This document shows positions 5,811-9,245 of a stretch of DNA of 9,245 nucleotides, piece by piece. Each line of letters opens with the position of its first letter. Position 1 is the first letter of the stretch. The position numbers and the translations under genes were made by a program. This stretch comes from Actinomycetota bacterium (GTDB taxonomy: Bacteria > Actinomycetota > Humimicrobiia > Humimicrobiales > Humimicrobiaceae): contig PWSB01000067.1 in assembly GCA_003563375.1 (NCBI GenBank), positions 1 through 9,245 on the forward strand, given 5' to 3'. The notes under the pieces were generated by a model, which worked only from the letters and a program-made list of their open reading frames with translations, was not told the origin of the DNA and made no database searches.

Positions 5811-6973
5811 TACCTGGACCATGAGCCGTTTGTATATACAAATACTGTGGAAGGGGGGTTTATCCTATCTCCATTTTGGTCAAATTCAATGCTTCCTACC
5901 ACCCCTTCATATGATATCTCCCTGAGTTCCCCCAATATATCAGTGGGGTTTGTTGAGTTTGCCCGTCTCATAGCATTTATTATAATATGGACAGCATCGT
6001 AACTGTAAGGGGCATACTTTCCAGGATCAAGGTCCTCTTCAATATCCATTTTAGTTGTCTGGGCTTGAAATTTACGCCAGAAATCTACCGCTTTCTTATC
6101 CTCAGTATATCTTGCAATAGAAGGAGGGTCTGGGATTACCGCCAGTAAACCTTCAAGGTCCTTCTCACTTGTAAGGACACTGATCTGGTCGTTCATCCCA
6201 AATTCTTCGGTGACAAAACCGGCCTGGACTCCGGCTTCTCTGGAATGTTTTATCAGGTTAGCGAGCTGGTCGTACTGCATGCATGCAAATATAAGGTCTG
6301 GATTATCAAGTACAAGGTTTTGGGCCAGCACCTCATACCCCTCGGAAGCGAAATCCATGGAATGCCTTCTGGTGACCCCTATACCTTCATCATTTATAGC
6401 ATCCACCAGATAATCGGCTAAATTTAAGGAATATTGTTCACGGTTATCTACTATTATGAGGTTTTGGGGATTTTTACCAATAAGAAAATCTGCTATGTTT
6501 TCCGCCCTTTGTTGATTGTTTATAACCATACGGAAAAAATTGTTTCCTGCACCGGAAAGGTCTTCTCCATGTGCAGATGGCGAGACCAAAGGGATATTAT
6601 ATTCTGAATAAACAGGGATGGAAGCCCTTGTGGTGCCATTGAAAACAGATCCTATTACCGCGACCACATCCTGCTCCACAAGCTCCCGGGAAGCTAGAAA
6701 AGCCCTTTCCGGGTCTCCCATATCATCCATGTCCACCAGTTCTATCCTGTAATCATAACCGCCTATCTCGACTGGAGACAGCTCGTTTACCGCCAGGCTG
6801 GCACTGATCTGCTGGTCAAGTCCAAAACCTTCATACTCGCCTGATAACACAGCTTGATTGCCAATCCTTATAACCCTTTCCCCTGTTTCACAGGCTGAAA
6901 GGTTGACCGAAAGGATAAAGGCCAAAATGAGCGCCCCAATCAGAATAACCTTGCTGTTTTTTCTAAAATCCAT
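5807..6973 (-). CDS. ABC transporter substrate-binding lipoprotein, branched-chain amino acid type (LivJ-like)
   Basis: A 388-residue extracellular lipoprotein of the type I periplasmic-binding fold (Peripla_BP_6/LivJ family), which binds amino acids or related small polar solutes. The N-terminus has basic residues, a hydrophobic core and lipobox LSAC, with lipidation at C28. Family segments: VVAVIGSVFNGTTRASIPVY (about 103-122), PLVSPSA (128-134), FFRMVINNQQ (146-155) and APYSYDAVHI (321-330). The open frame reaches an ATG at 7039, but I chose the ATG at 6973. It gives a proper signal peptide and has GGAG 8 nt upstream, while the longer version would start upstream of the predicted promoter's -10. 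No permease or ATPase gene is adjacent, so it either serves a transporter encoded elsewhere or works as a sensor. The ligand is unknown. Confidence 0.88.
   Translation of the reverse strand: MDFRKNSKVILIGALILAFILSVNLSACETGERVIRIGNQAVLSGEYEGFGLDQQISASLAVNELSPVEIGGYDYRIELVDMDDMGDPERAFLASRELVEQDVVAVIGSVFNGTTRASIPVYSEYNIPLVSPSAHGEDLSGAGNNFFRMVINNQQRAENIADFLIGKNPQNLIIVDNREQYSLNLADYLVDAINDEGIGVTRRHSMDFASEGYEVLAQNLVLDNPDLIFACMQYDQLANLIKHSREAGVQAGFVTEEFGMNDQISVLTSEKDLEGLLAVIPDPPSIARYTEDKKAVDFWRKFQAQTTKMDIEEDLDPGKYAPYSYDAVHIIINAMRRANSTNPTDILGELREISYEGVVGSIEFDQNGDRINPPSTVFVYTNGSWSRY
5829..5842. repeat. Perfect 14-bp palindrome TTTGTATATACAAA
   Basis: An exact inverted repeat within the last codons of the substrate-binding lipoprotein gene, about 20 bases beyond the lipid kinase stop codon. 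It encodes VFVYTN on the minus strand. It could fold as a weak AU-rich hairpin at the 3' end of either convergent transcript or act as a protein-binding site. No T-run follows on either strand, so it is not a classical terminator. Confidence 0.5.
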
Positions 6974-6998
6974 ATTAAATGCTCCAATTTTGTTTATG

Positions 6999-7026
6999 AT
7001 TATAGCAAAAAATGCAGAAATGATAA
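6999..7026 (-). promoter_or_regulatory. Extended -10 promoter of the substrate-binding lipoprotein gene
   Basis: On the minus strand, TGCTATAAT (7007-6999) is an extended -10 with a perfect TATAAT. TTATCA (7026-7021), 16 nt upstream, serves as a -35 with four of six matches. Transcription should start near 6992, a leader of about 19 nt before the ATG at 6973 with GGAG at 6985-6982. The promoter's position excludes the longer ATG start at 7039. Confidence 0.65.
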
Positions 7027-7032
7027 TTCTTT

Positions 7033-7061
7033 TTGCCAAAAACTGTGATAAAATCTATAAA
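7033..7061 (+). promoter_or_regulatory. Predicted promoter of the degV operon
   Basis: -35 TTGCCA (7033-7038), a 17-nt spacer and -10 TATAAA (7056-7061), five of six matches in each box. Transcription would begin near 7068. The -35 box lies only 6 nt from the -35 of the divergent lipoprotein promoter. Confidence 0.6.
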
Positions 7062-7067
7062 GATATT

Positions 7068-7183
7068 AACAAACTCAATATTGCAGTATATTATATAATA
7101 GTATTTTTATAAAAGAATAATAGTCAGTCAGTTTTTTCTGGCCATATCAGAGGTTTAATGAGATTATTATTAAAGGGGTAAAC
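7068..7183 (+). other. Leader of the degV operon
   Basis: About 116 nt of AT-rich leader between the predicted start and the first degV, long compared with the other leaders here. It holds a 7-bp direct repeat ATAATAG at 7095-7101 and 7117-7123 (22 bp apart), a tandem TCAGTCAG near 7123-7131 and a T-run, but no stable stem and no riboswitch class I recognise. The ribosome site AAAGGGG (7172-7178) lies 5 nt before the ATG. Confidence 0.4.
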
Positions 7184-8032
7184 ATGAGGGGCACCGCCAT
7201 AGTGACAGACAGTACCTCAGATATACCTGGTCAATTAGTTGAAAAATATGGTATTACAGTAGTGCCTTTAACAGTCATATTCGAAAATGAAAGCCTTAAG
7301 GACGACCCCAGAGAACTTACCCCCAAAGAGTTTTATGAAAAGCTAAACAGGTCAAAATCCTTGCCAAAGACAGCGCAGCCGTCCCCTAAAGATTTTATGG
7401 ATGCCTATTCGAGCCTTCTAGAGAACCATGAAAATATAATCTCCATCCATATCTCAAAAAAAATGTCAGGCACTATTTCATCGGCTGAAATGGCTAAAAA
7501 GAAATTTGATGATAAAAAAATTAACATAATAGATTCTGAACTTGTGCACATGCCCTTGGGTTTTGTGGCCCTAAAAGCTGCCCGGCTTGCCCAGGAAGGA
7601 AAACAGTTCGAAGAAATAACATCTGCAGTCGAGGATTTTAAGAAAAACATCCAAGCCCTTTTTATACCCAGGACCCTTGAATTTTTACAGAAAGGAGGAA
7701 GGATTGGAAGAGCAAAATCCCTTATCGCTTCTCTTCTTGAAATAAAACCTGTGCTCACCCTAAATCATGGAGAGGTGTCCCAGTTTAAAACAGCCAGGCG
7801 ATGGAAACAGGCTAAAAATGAACTCATAGCGTCAATGAAAGACATGGTAAGCAGGCCCAATGATCTTGTGGTCTCAGTCGCAGATTCAAATTCTTTAGAA
7901 GATGGCGATGAAATGGCAGAAAGGATCAGTAAAGCTTTTGGGCCTAAACAGATACTAAGGGTTAGTTTTGGCTGTGTCTTGGGTACACACATAGGGCCGG
8001 GTTCGATTGGAATAACTTTTTATGAGGATTAA
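7184..8032 (+). CDS. degV: DegV family fatty-acid-binding protein, first of two tandem copies
   Basis: A 282-residue DegV protein, full family length. DegV proteins bind a single fatty acid; in Gram-positive bacteria the FakB members present it to the kinase FakA, which makes acyl phosphate for phospholipid synthesis. Family signatures: AIVTDSTSD (5-13), TAQPSPKDF (63-71), SIHISKKMSGT (87-97), IIDSELVHMPLG (115-126), LEFLQKGGRIG (165-175), EIKPVLT (186-192) and GTHIGPG (267-273). The usual YxDGxD-like loop is replaced by LKDDPRELT (38-46), which sets it apart from its neighbour. Start ATG with AAAGGGG 5 nt upstream. It is followed after 15 nt by a paralogue about 55% identical by my eye count. 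No FakA (DAK2 domain) gene is in the window, so a FakB role is inferred and the ligand is unknown. Confidence 0.93.
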   Translation: MRGTAIVTDSTSDIPGQLVEKYGITVVPLTVIFENESLKDDPRELTPKEFYEKLNRSKSLPKTAQPSPKDFMDAYSSLLENHENIISIHISKKMSGTISSAEMAKKKFDDKKINIIDSELVHMPLGFVALKAARLAQEGKQFEEITSAVEDFKKNIQALFIPRTLEFLQKGGRIGRAKSLIASLLEIKPVLTLNHGEVSQFKTARRWKQAKNELIASMKDMVSRPNDLVVSVADSNSLEDGDEMAERISKAFGPKQILRVSFGCVLGTHIGPGSIGITFYED

Positions 8033-8047
8033 AAAAAAGGAGGAAAG

Positions 8048-8905
8048 ATGTCTAAAATTGCAATAGTTACCGATAGTACTTCGGATCTGCCTAAAGAAGA
8101 GGTAGAAAAATACAATATCACAGTGGTGCCGCTTACCGTGGCCTTTGGAAGTGAAGAAACATATGTGGATGACGGAAAAGACATTACTGCAAAACAGTTT
8201 TACGATAAGTTAAAAACTGCTAAAAAACTTCCCACATCCGCACAGCCAACTCCCGCAGATTTTATGGAGACCTATAAAAAACTCTTTGATGAAGGTTATG
8301 ATTCTATAATTTCTATCCATATTTCTGAAAAGATGTCAGGCACACTGGCATCCGCGCGGGGGGCAAAAAAACAGATGGAAGGCAAGGACATTGAGATAAT
8401 CGATTCCTTAAATGTGCATATGCCTTGCGGGATAATAGTAATAAAAGCGGCACAGATGGCACAAGAGGGTAAATCTAAAGAAGATATCGTTGAAATGGTC
8501 CTTCAGATGAGGGACAAGGTCAAAACACTGTTCATTCCAAAAACCCTTGAATTTTTGCAAAAAGGAGGAAGGATAGGCAAAGCCAAGGGTTTGGTAGCAT
8601 CCCTCCTGGAAATAAAACCTATCCTGACCATTGAATCCGGCGAGATATCCCAGTTTAAGACAACCAGAAGATGGAATCAGGCTAAAAAAGAGCTCATCAA
8701 TTCATTAAAAGAGATGATAAACCAACCTGAAAAAGCCACCATAATAGTGTCCGATTCTGATAATAAAGAGGAAGGGGACCAGCTGGAAGAGACCATTAAG
8801 CAAGAGTTCAGCCCTAAACAGACAATACGTGCCGAGATCGGGGTAATAGTTGGTACCCATGTTGGCCCTGGTGCGATCGCCGCAGTGTTTATAGAAGAAG
8901 ATTGA
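8048..8905 (+). CDS. degV: DegV family fatty-acid-binding protein, second tandem copy
   Basis: A 285-residue DegV protein with all usual signatures: AIVTDSTSD (5-13), YVDDGKDIT (39-47, the canonical loop its neighbour lacks), SAQPTPADF (64-72), SIHISEKMSGT (89-99), IIDSLNVHMP (117-126), LEFLQKGGRIG (168-178), EIKPILT (188-194) and GTHVGPG (269-275). It is probably a cytosolic fatty-acid carrier of FakB type. The start is clear: GGAGG lies 4 nt before the ATG, much stronger than the site of the first copy, which suggests higher translation. It is cotranscribed with the first degV and overlaps the next gene's predicted TTG start by 4 nt. Two copies with different loops fit the known pattern of FakB paralogues with different acyl-chain preferences, but that is inference. 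As the copy closer to family consensus, it is the likelier housekeeping version. Confidence 0.94.
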   Translation: MSKIAIVTDSTSDLPKEEVEKYNITVVPLTVAFGSEETYVDDGKDITAKQFYDKLKTAKKLPTSAQPTPADFMETYKKLFDEGYDSIISIHISEKMSGTLASARGAKKQMEGKDIEIIDSLNVHMPCGIIVIKAAQMAQEGKSKEDIVEMVLQMRDKVKTLFIPKTLEFLQKGGRIGKAKGLVASLLEIKPILTIESGEISQFKTTRRWNQAKKELINSLKEMINQPEKATIIVSDSDNKEEGDQLEETIKQEFSPKQTIRAEIGVIVGTHVGPGAIAAVFIEED

Positions 8906-9245
8906 GCCTAAAAAAAAAGCTAAGGAAAAAGATCCAAGGAAAAAGGGACAGCCTTTCTGCACAAGCCAGGCGCCAAAAAAGTATGCTTGCTGCAGAAAGG
9001 TTTTTTCAGACCCCTTATTACAAAGAATTAAGGACCATTCTTTGCTACTATCCTTTCAGGAGCGAAATAGACACTACCATAATCATAGAAAAAGCTTTAA
9101 AGGACAATAGAAGGGTAATACTGCCCAGGGTTGAACAAAAAAGTTTAAAGCTGTATTATGTTCAAGACTTAGAATCCCAATTGAAAATTGGCAGCTATGG
9201 TATAATGGAACCTGCCCAAGGCAGCAAACCTGCAAGGCTAGACGA
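8902..9245 (+). CDS. 5-formyltetrahydrofolate cyclo-ligase, N-terminal 114 residues (runs off the window end)
   Basis: This enzyme (MTHFS; YgfA/Fau in E. coli) uses ATP to convert 5-formyl-THF to 5,10-methenyl-THF in cytosolic one-carbon metabolism. The frame matches the family N-terminus: LKKKLRKKIQGKRDSLS (3-19), a Tyr-rich strand ILCYYPFRSEIDT (46-58) with the SEIDT signature, RVILPRVE (71-78), LKLYYV (82-87) and IGSYGIMEP (96-104). The last third, with the second ATP-binding motif, is outside the window. The best start is TTG at 8902, overlapping the degV TGA by 4 nt, with a weak AGAAG upstream. The only ATG (codon 28, 8983) would remove the conserved basic segment and lies inside a hairpin. 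Overlap implies coupled translation with degV. A terminator-like structure sits inside codons 17-35, so expression may be attenuated. Confidence 0.88.
   Translation, partial: MSLKKKLRKKIQGKRDSLSAQARRQKSMLAAERFFQTPYYKELRTILCYYPFRSEIDTTIIIEKALKDNRRVILPRVEQKSLKLYYVQDLESQLKIGSYGIMEPAQGSKPARLD
8952..9006 (+). terminator. Terminator-like hairpin inside the cyclo-ligase gene
   Basis: CCTTTCTGCACAAGC (8952-8966) pairs with GCTTG-C-TGCAGAAAGG (8985-9000): a 15-bp stem with one bulged C, whose outer ten pairs are perfect. The 18-nt loop holds GGCGCC, and six T follow directly (9001-9006). This has the form of a Rho-independent terminator, yet it lies about 50 nt inside a frame that is coding before, through and after it. 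It may act as an attenuator separating the two degV genes from the cyclo-ligase; active translation through it would prevent folding. Confidence 0.6.

Noticed and set aside
6974..7039. Longer lipoprotein start at 7039
   Set aside because: The extra 22 residues precede a complete signal peptide that has its own ribosome site, and the ATG lies upstream of the predicted promoter's -10.
7081..7113. TTGCAG plus downstream TATAAA as a second degV promoter
   Set aside because: The spacer would be about 21 nt, and the TATAAT at 7094-7099 has no -35; the TTGCCA-17-TATAAA pair upstream is clearly better.

Overview
The window is bacterial DNA, AT-rich by eye (roughly 40% GC), read with the standard bacterial code. 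It contains eight protein genes, two of which run off the window ends, and one tRNA gene. The gene set suggests a Gram-positive-type (monoderm) lineage: an AmaP/Asp23-type membrane protein, a lipobox lipoprotein, a DgkB-like soluble lipid kinase and two DegV fatty-acid-binding proteins. The helicase pair resembles AdnA/AdnB, best known from Actinomycetota, so a low-GC deep-branching actinobacterial group or a Firmicutes relative is plausible. This placement is inference.

Left block, minus strand (1-4803), in transcription order: an AmaP-like protein, tRNA-Gly(CCC) beginning 7 nt after its stop codon, a 987-aa SF1 helicase fused to an Fe-S PD-(D/E)XK nuclease, and a second UvrD-like helicase that overlaps it by 17 nt and is cut by the window start. 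The helicase pair looks like a recombinational repair helicase-nuclease acting on double-strand ends.

Centre (4811-7026): a divergent promoter region separates amaP from a plus-strand diacylglycerol-kinase-like gene. That gene meets, tail to tail, a minus-strand branched-chain-amino-acid-type substrate-binding lipoprotein. The two stop codons share one CTAG.

Right block, plus strand (7033-9245): back-to-back promoters separate the lipoprotein from an operon of two tandem degV paralogues and the start of a 5-formyltetrahydrofolate cyclo-ligase gene. That last gene carries a strong intrinsic-terminator-like hairpin inside its own early codons, the most unusual structural feature seen here.

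The kinase, the two DegV proteins and the AmaP-like protein suggest a membrane-lipid or envelope theme, but nothing in the sequence proves they work together. There is no CRISPR array, transposon or phage gene, and no gene-free stretch longer than about 210 bases.
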